The notes below the pieces were generated by a model. It saw only the letters and a list, made by a program, of their open reading frames with translations. It was not told the DNA's origin and searched no databases. The translations under genes were made by a program, and so were the position numbers. This document shows positions 16,480 through 25,114 of a stretch of DNA of 64,000 nt, one piece after another. Source of the stretch: Streptomyces laurentii (lineage in GTDB: Bacteria; Actinomycetota; Actinomycetes; Streptomycetales; Streptomycetaceae); contig AP017424.1 of the NCBI GenBank assembly GCA_002355495.1, forward strand, positions 682,001 to 746,000, given 5' to 3'. Position 1 is the first letter of the stretch. Each line of letters opens with the position of its first letter.

Positions 16480-18794
16480 GTGACCATCGAGAAGGACGAG
16501 CCGGAAGCCGCCCTGGAGCCGCGCGTCGGCCCGGCCCCGAGGAGGGCCCGGAGTTCCACCCGTACCACCATCCCGCCGCCGGCTGGGGCGCGGCGAAGAG
16601 CGTCACGCGCTTCCTGCTGCGCGAGAAGACGCTGGTGGACGGCCCCCGGGCGATCATGAAGATGAACCACGAGAACTCCGGGTTCGACTGTCCGGGCTGT
16701 GCCTGGCCCGACGACACCAAGGGCCTCCGGCTCGACATCTGCGAGAACGGCATCAAGCACGTCACCTGGGAGATGACCGGCAAACGCGTCGGCCGGGACT
16801 TCTTCGCCGCGCACAGCGTGACCGAGCTGGCCGAGTGGAGCGACTTCGCCCTGGAGGACCAGGGCCGGCTGACCGAACCGATGGTCTACGACCCGGACGC
16901 GGACCACTACGTCCCGATCAGCTGGAAGAACGCCTTCGAGCTGGTCGGCCGGACACTGCGGGAGCTGGACGACCCGAACCAGGCGGCCTTCTACACCTCC
17001 GGCCGGCTCGGCAACGAGGCCACCTTCCTCTACCAGCTGATGGCCCGCGAGCTCGGCACCAACAACCTGCCGGACTGCTCCAACATGTGCCACGAGGCCA
17101 GCGGCCGCGCGCTGCGGGCGTCCCTCGGCACCGGCAAGGGGACGGTCGACCTGAAGGACTGAGAGACCGCCGACGCGCTGTTCGTCTTCGGCGTCAACGC
17201 CGCCTCCAACGCCCCGCGGATGCTCACCGCCCTGTCCGAGGCGTACCGCCGCGGCGCGCAGATCGTCCATGTGAACCCGCTGGTCGAGGCCGCCGCCACC
17301 AAGACGATCGTGCCGCACGACTTCCTCGACATGGCGCTGTACAAGACGACGCGGACCAGCACGCTGAACCTCCAGCCGCGGATCGGCGGCGACATGGCGC
17401 TGCTGCGCGGGATGGCGAAGGCGGTCCTGGAACAGTCGGCCACCGACCCGAAGGCGCTGGACCGGGAGTTCGTCGAGCGGCACACCCAGGGCTTCGAGGA
17501 GTACCGCGCGCTGTGCGAGAGCACCCCGTGGGAGGAGATCGAGCACCAGTCCGGGCTGAGCCGCGAGGACGTGCTCAAGGCGGCGCGGGTGTACGGGGAG
17601 GCCGACCGCAGCATCGTCAGCTGGTGCCTGGGGCTCACCCAGCATGAGCACGGCGTCGACACCGTACGCGAGATCGTCAACCTGCTGCTGCTCCGCGGCA
17701 ACCTGGGACGCGAGGGCGCGGGCCCCTCCCCGGTCCGCGGGCACAGCAACGTCCAGGGCAACCGGACCTGCGGGATCGACCACCGGCCCGCGCCCGCCTT
17801 CCTGGACCGGCTCGCCGAGGTCTGCGGGATCGAACCGCCGCGCGCGCACGGCCTGGACACCGTGGGCACGATCAAGGCCATGCTGAAGGGCGACATCAAG
17901 GTCTTCGTCGGCATGGGCGGCAACTTCGCGCTCGCGGCGCCGGATTCGCCGGTGACGTACGAGGCGCTGCGGACGTGCGAACTGACCGTACAGGTGAGCA
18001 CGAAACTGAATAGCAGTCATCTCGTGCACGGGCGGCGGGCGTTGATCCTGCCGTGCCTGGGCCGCACCGAGAAGGACCACCAGCGCCGGGGCGTCCAGAG
18101 CACCTCGGTCGAGGACTCGATGAGCATGGTGCACCTGTCGGTCGGCATGAAGCGGCCCGCCTCGCGGCAGCTGCTGTCCGAACCGGCGATCGTCGCGGGC
18201 ATCGCCCGGGCGGCGCTCCCGGACAGCGAGACACCGTGGCAGTGGTACGTCGAGGACTACGACCGCATCCGCGACACCATGGCCAAAGTCCTCGACGGCT
18301 TCGAGGACTTCAACCGCAGGGTGCGGCTGCCCCTCGGCTTCCGCATCAGGCAGCCCGCCCGCGAGCTGGTGTTCCTCACCCCGTCGGGCAAGGCCGAGTT
18401 CTCCACCGCCCCGCTGCCCGACGTCGTCCCCGAGCCGGGCACGCTGGCGCTGGGCACGATGCGTTCGCACGACCAGTGGAACACCACGATCTACTCGGAC
18501 GACGACCGCTACCGCGGCATCAGGAACCTGCGCACGCTGATCTTCATGAACCGTTCCGACATGCGCGAGCGCGGGATCGACGACATGGCGCCGGTCGACA
18601 TCACGAGCACGGCCAGGGACGGCAGCCGGCGGTCCCTCAAGGGCTATACGGCCGTTCCGTACGACATTCCGCGCGGCTGCGCGGCGGGCTACATGCCGGA
18701 GATGAACGTGCTGTGCGCGCTGGGCGACTACAGCACACAGAGCGACCAGCCGATCATGAAGCATCTGAAGGTGACGGTCGGCCCGGCCGCCTGA
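16480..18794 (+). pseudogene. FdhF/YdeP-family molybdopterin oxidoreductase, frameshifted and with an in-frame TGA
   Basis: The region encodes a ~770-residue formate-dehydrogenase-alpha-like protein with NSGFDCPGCAWPD near the N-terminus, the DCSNMCHEASGRAL active-site region, LGLTQHEHGVD, RGNLGREGAGPSPVRGHSNVQGNRT and GMGGNFALAAPD. Two lesions are visible. The N-terminal frame from GTG 16480 (VTIEKDEPEAALEPRVGPAP) must shift near 16539 to continue as EEGPEFHPYHHP, as if one G were lost. At 17160-17162 a TGA interrupts VDLKD-TGA-ETADALF in the same frame, where relatives are expected to have a Trp codon. The Cys at the usual Sec/Cys position (MCHEAS) is intact, so the TGA is not the catalytic selenocysteine. 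The 3' part is open to 18794. Confidence 0.85.
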
Positions 18795-18830
18795 GCCGCG
18801 CGCGCCGGCCACGGGGCTTCGGCGAGGGGG

Positions 18831-20567
18831 TCAGCGCCCCCGTACGAGCCGGTCGAGCAGTCCGTACGCGCGGTGCTCCGCGGCGGCCAGTTCGGTGGGG
18901 TCGATCTCGGCGGGCCAGAGCTCGCCGGCCGCCGCGTCGTCGGCCTCGCGCAGCTCCACGACCGCGGCCGCCAGCCGCGTCTGCGCCGCGGGGAACAGCG
19001 TCGCGTCGCGGTCCGTCAGCGCCCGTTCGGCACGCTCGGATGCCCGGGCGCACGCGGTCAGCGCGTGCTTCGCCCGCAGCGCCGCCCGGTCGTGCACCAC
19101 GACGAGCGCGCAGAGCAGTGCGACGGCGATGCCGAGGAGGCTGCTCAAGGCGCGGTCCTGGACCAGGGCTCCGGCCGGCATGGGCGCGGCGAGGTCGGTG
19201 AGCAGCAGTGCCAGCGGCGTCAGGAAGACGACGCCGAGCCCGTAGTTGTAGGCCACGCCGTACTCCAGCAGGAACTCCAGGAGCACGACCACGAGCACCA
19301 GCGTCAGGGGGTCGGGGTGGGTGGCCAGCACGCCGAGCGCGAGCAGCAGCCCTGCGGCGGTGCCGAGGGTGCGCTGCACCGCACGCTGCGCCGCCGTCCG
19401 CACATTGACCGAGTGCAGGACGGCGGCGGCCGTGATGGCCGCCCAGTACCCGTGGCCGAGTCCCAGGGCGAGGGCCGCCGCGCCCGCCAGGCCGGTGCCG
19501 AGGACCATCCGCAGGGCGGGCATCAGGAGGACGAGCGTGTGCCGGTGGGCCCCGCCTGTGAGGAGTTCCGCCGCGCGCAGTTCGGCGTCCTGCGGGGCGG
19601 CGGGTGTCGTCCGGCGGCGGGCGACGGTGGTCGTGTCCCCGCGGCCGGCCTCGTACGCCCGTGACAGCGCGGGAAGGAGTTCCGGTCGCCCGGGCCGACG
19701 GCTCACCAGCGGGCGGACCTGGGCGCGCAGGCACCGCGCCAGGCCGAGGGGGTCGTCGGGAGGACGGCGGGCCGAACCGACGAGCAGCGACCAGGAGAGG
19801 TCGGTCAGCCGTAGGCACGTGCCGCCGTCCCGGCCGCTCCGCTCGGCGGCCGTCGGCGGCGGTACGCCGAGGGTCCGGTACGCCTCCAGCACGGCGGCGG
19901 TCGCCCGGTGCCGCGACAGCCCATGGCCCCCGCCCGCGTCGATCGCCTCCATCAGGTCCGCCAGCTCGCGGAGCGCTGCGGCGACGGCGAAGCGCTGGGG
20001 GCGGTCCGGGTACACGAGCCGGCCGGAGACGCCCAGGAGCCAGGCCGTGGCCGCGCCCACCGCGGCCAGGCCGGTGTGCGGCAGGACATCGGACGACACC
20101 GGCGCGCCGTAGGCGGCGACGGCGAAGGAAAACAGCAGCAGGACGGCACCGAGGCCGCTCAGCCGGGTCGCGTCGCAGGCGAACTTGGCGACCCCGGCCA
20201 CCAGGGCCGTCGCCGTGACGACCACGGCGGCGCCCGCTCCCCCGTCCTGCGGCCGGGCCCACGCGCCGAGCGCGGAACCGGCGGCGACACACAGCGTCAT
20301 CGCCACGGCGACCAGGGCGAGCACCCGGGCGCGCCGGCCGTACGGCAGATTGCGGCCGAACGTGGTGGTCAGCGAGCCGAGGATCGTGTAGACGGCCGCG
20401 TCGGCCCGGCCTGCCATGGCGAGCGGCACCGCCGGCAGCGCCGTCGTCAGCGCCGCGCGCGCCGCGAAGGACAGGGCGCCGTCGATGTTCTGGAGGGCGA
20501 GCGCGCCCCGCGGGGACAGCGCGCGCTTCGTACGGGCGGCCCATCGGCGCGGGCCGGCCTCGGACAT
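18831..20567 (-). CDS. FUSC-family membrane protein (aromatic-acid/efflux exporter-like)
   Basis: This ~578-residue protein has two blocks of hydrophobic helices, at the N-terminus (ALTTALPAVPLAMAG..., YTILGSLTTTFGRNLPYG) and after ~340 (MVLGTGLAGAAALALGLGHGYWAAITAAAVL; QRTLGTAAGLLLALGVLA). They are separated by a soluble region, the duplicated layout of fusaric-acid-resistance/YccS proteins. These are proposed to export aromatic acids or similar compounds. ATG 20567 (MSEAGPRRWAAR) is preferred by composition, although its ribosome site is weak; an upstream ATG (MTASRGEE, ~20670) is possible. It converges on the broken oxidoreductase and is divergent from the LysR gene. Confidence 0.75.
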   Translation of the reverse strand: MSEAGPRRWAARTKRALSPRGALALQNIDGALSFAARAALTTALPAVPLAMAGRADAAVYTILGSLTTTFGRNLPYGRRARVLALVAVAMTLCVAAGSALGAWARPQDGGAGAAVVVTATALVAGVAKFACDATRLSGLGAVLLLFSFAVAAYGAPVSSDVLPHTGLAAVGAATAWLLGVSGRLVYPDRPQRFAVAAALRELADLMEAIDAGGGHGLSRHRATAAVLEAYRTLGVPPPTAAERSGRDGGTCLRLTDLSWSLLVGSARRPPDDPLGLARCLRAQVRPLVSRRPGRPELLPALSRAYEAGRGDTTTVARRRTTPAAPQDAELRAAELLTGGAHRHTLVLLMPALRMVLGTGLAGAAALALGLGHGYWAAITAAAVLHSVNVRTAAQRAVQRTLGTAAGLLLALGVLATHPDPLTLVLVVVLLEFLLEYGVAYNYGLGVVFLTPLALLLTDLAAPMPAGALVQDRALSSLLGIAVALLCALVVVHDRAALRAKHALTACARASERAERALTDRDATLFPAAQTRLAAAVVELREADDAAAGELWPAEIDPTELAAAEHRAYGLLDRLVRGR

Positions 20568-21035
20568 CACCACGCGCACAGGGCGCGGACGGGACCCACC
20601 CGGTCCATCGGTGGGGCGGAGTGGCCTCGGGTCACAGCACTGTCCTTCTTCCCCGCGCGAGGCGGTCATACGGGCGAACTCCGGAGGCGTCTCTGCCGGA
20701 ATGCGCGGGCTTCGCCGGGGCGGTGAAACGGAATTTCTCACGTACCCGAAACTCTCGGACAATGCCTCGGTGATGTCAAAGAGGGAGCCCCGATCGCTCG
20801 ATCGGCGAGATCTATCACGAGGCATGCCATCGCAGGTCAGGTGGCCTGGGAGCGGAGCAACGGGCACCGCCGGCCGCGAGAGCGGAGCGGGAGCGTCGAC
20901 AATTCCCCAGCCGTCCGGGAATTCGAAGACACAGAAACCCGGATACCCGGAAGTGTGGAAAGGGATCGGCGGAAATCAGCGGCAGCGCCGAGGACCCGGT
21001 TGGCGATCCCGCCGGCGGTCGGGTAGACCCGTCAC
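20568..21035. promoter_or_regulatory. Divergent FUSC-LysR intergenic region with palindrome
   Basis: About 470 bp, locally less GC-rich (20730-20830), lie between divergent genes. It contains the inverted repeat CCGATC-GCTC-GATCGG at 20790-20805, a candidate site for the adjacent LysR regulator or another dimeric protein. No coding sequence is convincing here. Confidence 0.4.
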
Positions 21036-21953
21036 GTGCTGTTCCGCCAACTCGAGTACCTGGTGGCGCTCTCCCGCGAGCGTCACTTCGCCCGCGCCGC
21101 GCAAGCCTGCCACGTCTCCCAGCCCACCCTGTCCGAGGCGATCAGGAAGCTGGAGGACGAACTCGACGTGCCGCTCGTCCGGCGCGGCCGCACGTACGAG
21201 GGACTGACCCCGGAGGGCGAGCGCATCGTCCTGCGGGCACGCCGCCTCCTCGCCGACCGGGACGCCCTGCGGGCCGAGGTCGGCGCGCTGCGCGGCGGGC
21301 TGAGCGGGCGGCTGCGGATCGGCGCGGTGCCGACCGCCTCGGGCGCCGTCGCCCAGCTGACCGGACCCTTCTGTACAGAACACCCGCTGGTCACCGTCGC
21401 GGTGACGGCGGATCTGCGGGCGGAGGACATCCTCCGGCAGGTGCGGGAGTTCGAGCTCGACGCCGGAATCACCTATCTGCCCGCCGATCTCCCGGAGAGC
21501 TTCCTGGCCGTACCCCTGTACCGGGAGCGGTACGTACTGCTCACCGATGCCGCCGACAGCCTCGCCCCCGGCGCGTCGGCGACCTGGGCGGAGGTGTCGC
21601 GGCTCCCGTTGTGTCTGCTGACGGAGGCGATGCAGGGGCGCCGGGTGCTCGACGAGGTGTTCGCCGAGGCGGGGGTACGGCCCGAGCCCCGGGTCGAGAC
21701 GGACTCCGTCGCGGCGCTCTTCGCCCATGTCCGGGCGGGCCGGTGGGCGAGCGTGGTGCCGCACACCTGGCTGCACGTGTTCGGCGTGCCGCACGGCATG
21801 CGGGCGGTGCCCATGACGGAGCCCGACCGGACGGTGCCGCTCGGCCTCGTGGTGGCGGCCCGGGAACCGCGATCGGCGCCGGCACGGGCCCTGGTGGAAC
21901 TCGCGCGCCGCACCGATGTCGCGGCCGCGCTGGAACGGCTGCCGGAGGACTAG
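21036..21953 (+). CDS. LysR-family transcriptional regulator
   Basis: The 305-residue protein is a full-length LysR regulator. The N-terminal winged helix-turn-helix (FRQLEYLVALSRERHFARAAQACHVSQPTLSEAIRKLEDEL) is followed by a linker helix and a periplasmic-binding-like effector domain (RLRIGAVPTASG...). The start is GTG 21036, giving the normal family N-terminus. LysR regulators usually control a divergent neighbour and themselves, so the FUSC exporter is the likely target. The broken FdhF-like gene on its far side may once have been part of the same unit. Confidence 0.9.
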   Translation: MLFRQLEYLVALSRERHFARAAQACHVSQPTLSEAIRKLEDELDVPLVRRGRTYEGLTPEGERIVLRARRLLADRDALRAEVGALRGGLSGRLRIGAVPTASGAVAQLTGPFCTEHPLVTVAVTADLRAEDILRQVREFELDAGITYLPADLPESFLAVPLYRERYVLLTDAADSLAPGASATWAEVSRLPLCLLTEAMQGRRVLDEVFAEAGVRPEPRVETDSVAALFAHVRAGRWASVVPHTWLHVFGVPHGMRAVPMTEPDRTVPLGLVVAAREPRSAPARALVELARRTDVAAALERLPED

Positions 21954-22284
21954 GGCCTGTCTTTCACGGCTGGGAAAGGGCGTTGAGCTCGTGCCCGGCG
22001 ATCGAGAAGACTGCCACCATGAGCTCTCGACACTTCGTGACACTCGACCAGGACCTACGTTGTTCGCAGCGCCCGCCGGTTGCTCCCCGGCAGCGCCATC
22101 GGCGGTCTGATCCTCGCCGGGGCCCCGGCATCTCTTGCCTGAAGACCGCGCCTACGCCACCGCGGCGCTGGTCGGCATCGGCGCCATGGCGATCACGACG
22201 CTGACCAGCCTTACTCTCGCCCACCGTCGCTCGTCCGAGGCCAACCCGAACGTCAGAAGCACTCGTCCCCACACTGGAGGTTCC
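21954..22284. other. Decayed DNA, possible C-terminal remnant of a membrane transporter
   Basis: No intact gene is seen in about 330 bp. A frame at 22135-22284 reads DRAYATAALVGIGAMAITTLTSLTLAHRR, which looks like the final helix of an MFS-type transporter. It runs without a stop into the DUF1330 gene, and a further hydrophobic fragment in another frame lies upstream. I read it as gene debris left by a deletion. Confidence 0.35.
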
Positions 22285-22578
22285 ATGCCCAAGGGCTACT
22301 GGGTCAGCGTCTACCGCACCATTTCGGACCCTGAGAAGCTGGCCGCCTACAACAAGCTGGCCGCTCCGGCCGTCAAGGCCGGGGGCGGTCGGGTCCTCGC
22401 CCGTGACAGTCGGGTCGTGGCGTACGAAGCCGGAATCGCCGAGCGCACGATCCTGATCGAGTTCGACAGCTTCGAGCAGGCCGTCGCGGCGCGCGAGAGC
22501 GCGGCCTACCAGGAGGCGCTGGCCGCCCTCTCCGACGGCGTCGAGCGCGACTTCCGCATAGTCGAAGGCCTCGACTGA
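22285..22578 (+). CDS. DUF1330 domain protein
   Basis: The 97-residue protein is a compact ferredoxin-like alpha/beta dimer-type domain: KGYWVSVYRTISDPEKLAAYNKLA at the start and RTILIEFDSFEQAVAARESAAYQEAL at the end, both diagnostic of DUF1330. The family's function is unknown; related folds include antibiotic-biosynthesis monooxygenases. ATG 22285 is fixed by TGGAGG at 22275-22280. It appears monocistronic and sits at the edge of a decayed segment. Confidence 0.88.
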   Translation: MPKGYWVSVYRTISDPEKLAAYNKLAAPAVKAGGGRVLARDSRVVAYEAGIAERTILIEFDSFEQAVAARESAAYQEALAALSDGVERDFRIVEGLD

Positions 22579-22748
22579 CCGCCGGCTTCTTGCGCCGTGA
22601 CGTGGCCATGAGCATCGGCAGGCCGGCTCCGGCCTGCCGATGCCGAGCCCGGAGTGGCACCCTTCGTGCAGGCCCCGGCCCGCGCCCTGCACGCCGGCGA
22701 TTGTGCCGCATGAGCGTCGAGCGGGCTGTCGGCACAGAGCGACAGGCT

Positions 22749-23711
22749 TCAGTCGACCCTGACCACGTACTTGCCCCGCACCCCGCCCGCCTCCAGTGCC
22801 CGGTGTGCCGCCGCTGTCTCTTCCAGCGGGAAGGCCTTGTCCACCGCGGGGCGCAGGCCGCCGTCCGCCACCTGGCGGGCGAGGTCGTCGAAGAGTGCCC
22901 GCGTGGGGTTGCCGCTGAAGAAGCGCACCCGGCCGCGTCCGTGGACGGCGCTGGCGGCCATGTAGCCGAGTGAGGCGGCGGGCCGTGCCGGGTCGAAGGC
23001 GATGGAGACCATGCGTCCGCCGGGCTTCAGCAGGCGCCGGAAGGCCCGCAGGTCGGTGCCCGCGGTGTCGAAGACCACGTCGAACAGGCCCAGTTCCCCC
23101 GGCGGGACGGCCCGGTGGTCGATGGCGTGGTGGGCGCCGAGCATACGGACGAAGTCGAGGTTGGCGGCGCGGGCCAGGGCCGTGACCTCGGCACCGTATG
23201 CCTGTCCGAGCTGGACGGCGGCGTTGCCGACGCCGCCCGCGGCACCCCGTACGAGCAGGCGTTCGCCGGGGCGCAGCCCGGCCTTGTCGCGCAGTGCCGT
23301 GATGGCCGTGGTCGCCACCGGAAGCGCGGCGGCTGCCACCGGATCCAGTCCGTCCGGGACCCGGCCGAGCCGCCCGGCGCGTACTGTCACGTACTCGGCG
23401 GCGCTGCCGAATCCGGTACGGCCCACGATGCCCCACACACGGTCGCCGACCGCGAGGTCCGCCACGCCGGCGCCGAGTGCGGCAACCTCGCCAGCAAGAT
23501 CCGACCCGACGCGCTGCGGGAACTTCCGTCCGGTGAAGAGACGAAGCCGGCCGGAACGGGCAGCCACTTCGCTGCCGTTGACGCTGAACGCCCGCACCCG
23601 CACGAGTACCTCGCCGGGCGCCGGTTCGGGGCGCGGTACCCGGCCCACGTACAGCACCTCGGGGCCGCCGAAGCGGTCGAAGAGTACTGCTCTCATCATG
23701 CGGTCGCCCAT
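22749..23711 (-). CDS. NADP-dependent zinc-less alcohol dehydrogenase/quinone oxidoreductase-like protein (MDR family)
   Basis: The 320-residue protein has the medium-chain dehydrogenase fold: N-terminal MRAVLFDRFGGPEVLYVGRVPRPEPAPGEVLVRV, GSDLAGEVAALGAG, and the nucleotide-binding GAAGGVGNAAVQLGQAYGAEV. The zinc ligands of true alcohol dehydrogenases are absent, as in quinone oxidoreductases that reduce enones or quinones with NADPH. I chose ATG 23711 because AAGGTGA lies at a good distance; the alternative MMRAV start is four codons downstream. It is divergent from a TetR regulator that probably controls it through the palindrome between the two genes. Confidence 0.88.
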   Translation of the reverse strand: MGDRMMRAVLFDRFGGPEVLYVGRVPRPEPAPGEVLVRVRAFSVNGSEVAARSGRLRLFTGRKFPQRVGSDLAGEVAALGAGVADLAVGDRVWGIVGRTGFGSAAEYVTVRAGRLGRVPDGLDPVAAAALPVATTAITALRDKAGLRPGERLLVRGAAGGVGNAAVQLGQAYGAEVTALARAANLDFVRMLGAHHAIDHRAVPPGELGLFDVVFDTAGTDLRAFRRLLKPGGRMVSIAFDPARPAASLGYMAASAVHGRGRVRFFSGNPTRALFDDLARQVADGGLRPAVDKAFPLEETAAAHRALEAGGVRGKYVVRVD

Positions 23712-23770
23712 CGTTCTCACCTTCGCCACCAGTGGCCGTGCGGGGGATTCGGCCCCGAGCGTAGGCTCTC

Positions 23771-23792
23771 AAGCGGACGGCATCGTCCGTTT
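23771..23792. promoter_or_regulatory. Palindromic operator, probably for the TetR regulator
   Basis: AAGCGGACG (23771-23779) and CGTCCGTTT (23784-23792) form a 9-bp inverted repeat with one mismatch around GCAT. It lies between the divergent oxidoreductase and TetR start codons, about 20 bp before the TetR start, which is where a self-regulating TetR repressor would bind. Confidence 0.65.
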
Positions 23793-23811
23793 GAACCGGA
23801 GGTGAGAAACA

Positions 23812-24495
23812 GTGGTGGAGGAATCCTCTCGGATCGCGGGCCCGGCCAGGCTGCGGGCCGACGCCCGGCGCAACCAGGAGCGCATCCTCGTCTCCGCCCG
23901 CGCGGTCTTCGCCGAGCACGGGATCGACGCGCCCATGGCGACCGTGGCCCGGCGTGCCGGGGTCGGCGTGGCGACGCTGTATCGGCGTTTCCCGACCCGG
24001 GATGCCCTGGTGCGGGCCGCGTTCGCGCAGCAGCTGGAGACCTGCGCCCGTGCGCTCACCGAGGCGCTGGCCGACCCCGACCCCTGGCGGGGCTTCCAGC
24101 GTCTGGTCGAGACGGCCTGCGCGCTTCAGCGGGAGGAACGGGGGTTTCCGGCCGCCTTCGTCGCCGCGTTCCCGGACAGCACGGCGGAACACGCTCAGGC
24201 GCGGGAGCGGGCCGAACGGGACCTCATGACCCTGGTCCGTCGAGCCCAGGAGGCGGGCGCGCTGCGGGCCGACTTCCACCCTTCCGACCTCGCTGTGGCC
24301 CTGTTGTCCCACTGCGGTCTGGTGAACGCGCTGCCGCATGACGATGCTGCGTCCCGGCGTCTGGTGGCGTACCTGCTCCAGTCATTCCGCGCCGAGCCGG
24401 CTCACGGGGCCCTGCCTCCGCCGAGCACTCTGTCGCTGCGCAGCCTCCCGCTCGCGGCCGACAACTCCCCGGGACGGCGCCCCTCCAGGGCCTGA
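23812..24495 (+). CDS. TetR-family transcriptional regulator
   Basis: The 227-residue protein has an N-terminal TetR helix-turn-helix (RILVSARAVFAEHGIDAPMATVARRAGVGVATLYRRFPTRDALV) and a helical ligand-binding domain. The C-terminal 35 residues are low complexity. GTG 23812 is set by GGAGG at 23798-23802; GTG 23815 is an alternative. It most likely represses itself and the divergent oxidoreductase until an inducing small molecule binds. Confidence 0.9.
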   Translation: MVEESSRIAGPARLRADARRNQERILVSARAVFAEHGIDAPMATVARRAGVGVATLYRRFPTRDALVRAAFAQQLETCARALTEALADPDPWRGFQRLVETACALQREERGFPAAFVAAFPDSTAEHAQARERAERDLMTLVRRAQEAGALRADFHPSDLAVALLSHCGLVNALPHDDAASRRLVAYLLQSFRAEPAHGALPPPSTLSLRSLPLAADNSPGRRPSRA

Positions 24496-24504
24496 CGCAC
24501 AGGG

Positions 24505-24805
24505 CCTCGGTCGTGTCCGGAAAGTCCCTCCCCCAGGGCTTCGCCTGCGAGGTGCCCCCAGCCCGCGACGCCTGGCACGCACTCCCTCGTAGTCCTTCGG
24601 GCACGGGAGGTGCCCCCACGCCGCGTTGTCGGAGTCATCCAAGTACGTCCAGTACGAGGGCGATCCTCCGCCTTGCGATCGCGGCTCGGCATCCGAAGGG
24701 CGAATAGAGCGCCGAGACGGAGCAAGCGAAGCAAGCAAAGCGCACCAGACGCCGCGGGCCCTGCCCTGCGGGCAGACGGCGCTAACTTTCCGGACACGAC
24801 CTCGG
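24505..24805. mobile_element. MITE-like element with 15-bp terminal inverted repeats and 6-bp target duplication
   Basis: A 289-bp non-autonomous element occupies 24511-24799. Its ends are perfect inverted repeats, TCGTGTCCGGAAAGT (24511-24525) and ACTTTCCGGACACGA (24785-24799). CCTCGG flanks both sides (24505-24510 and 24800-24805), as expected for a target-site duplication. The interior has short internal repeats (GAGGTGCCCCCA twice) and no credible gene; the open frame inside it, beginning MSGKLAPSARRAGP, would be a by-product of the repeat. It would need a transposase supplied in trans. Confidence 0.75.
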
Positions 24806-25114
24806 CAGGGATACCGCATCCTCCGGTGCCTCAGTCCGCCGCGGGAGCGACCGATGGCATGGTCGCCGGGTTCGTCTGCCGGGGCCCCGTTACCGTCTTC
24901 GTGGCCTCGCGATGAGGCTCCCGGCCTTCGGCCCCGGTATGACTTGAGCCCCCAGTCGAGATGATCGAAAAGGTGGTGTCGCCGGTGTCGGAGGCATTGG
25001 CAGACCGCTGATTTGAGGCACGAGCGCCCTTGGGCAGTCTCTTCGTAACGTGGATGCCGGCACGCTGATGCCGCAGGTGGGGCCGGGGAGAGCACGAGCA
25101 CGGGAGCAACAGGC
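24806..25114 (+). other. Left-end non-coding region of the IS110 element (possible bridge RNA locus)
   Basis: About 310 bp without a gene precede the IS110 transposase. In the IS110 group the non-coding left end is transcribed into a structured bridge RNA that recognises target and donor. Stem-forming stretches are present, for example CTCCCGGCCTTCGGCCCCGG near 24914-24935. The boundary with older flanking DNA is not visible because IS110 elements lack inverted repeats. Confidence 0.4.

Noticed and set aside
17160..17162. TGA in the FdhF-like gene as a selenocysteine codon
   Set aside because: The Sec/Cys position of the family corresponds to the Cys in MCHEAS about 25 codons upstream, and the TGA occurs where relatives are expected to have Trp before an acidic residue.
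24402..24797. 131-codon frame (MSGKLAPSARRAGP...) as a protein gene
   Set aside because: It lies almost entirely within the MITE-like element, begins at its terminal inverted repeat and overlaps the TetR gene end; it is better explained as repeat sequence.
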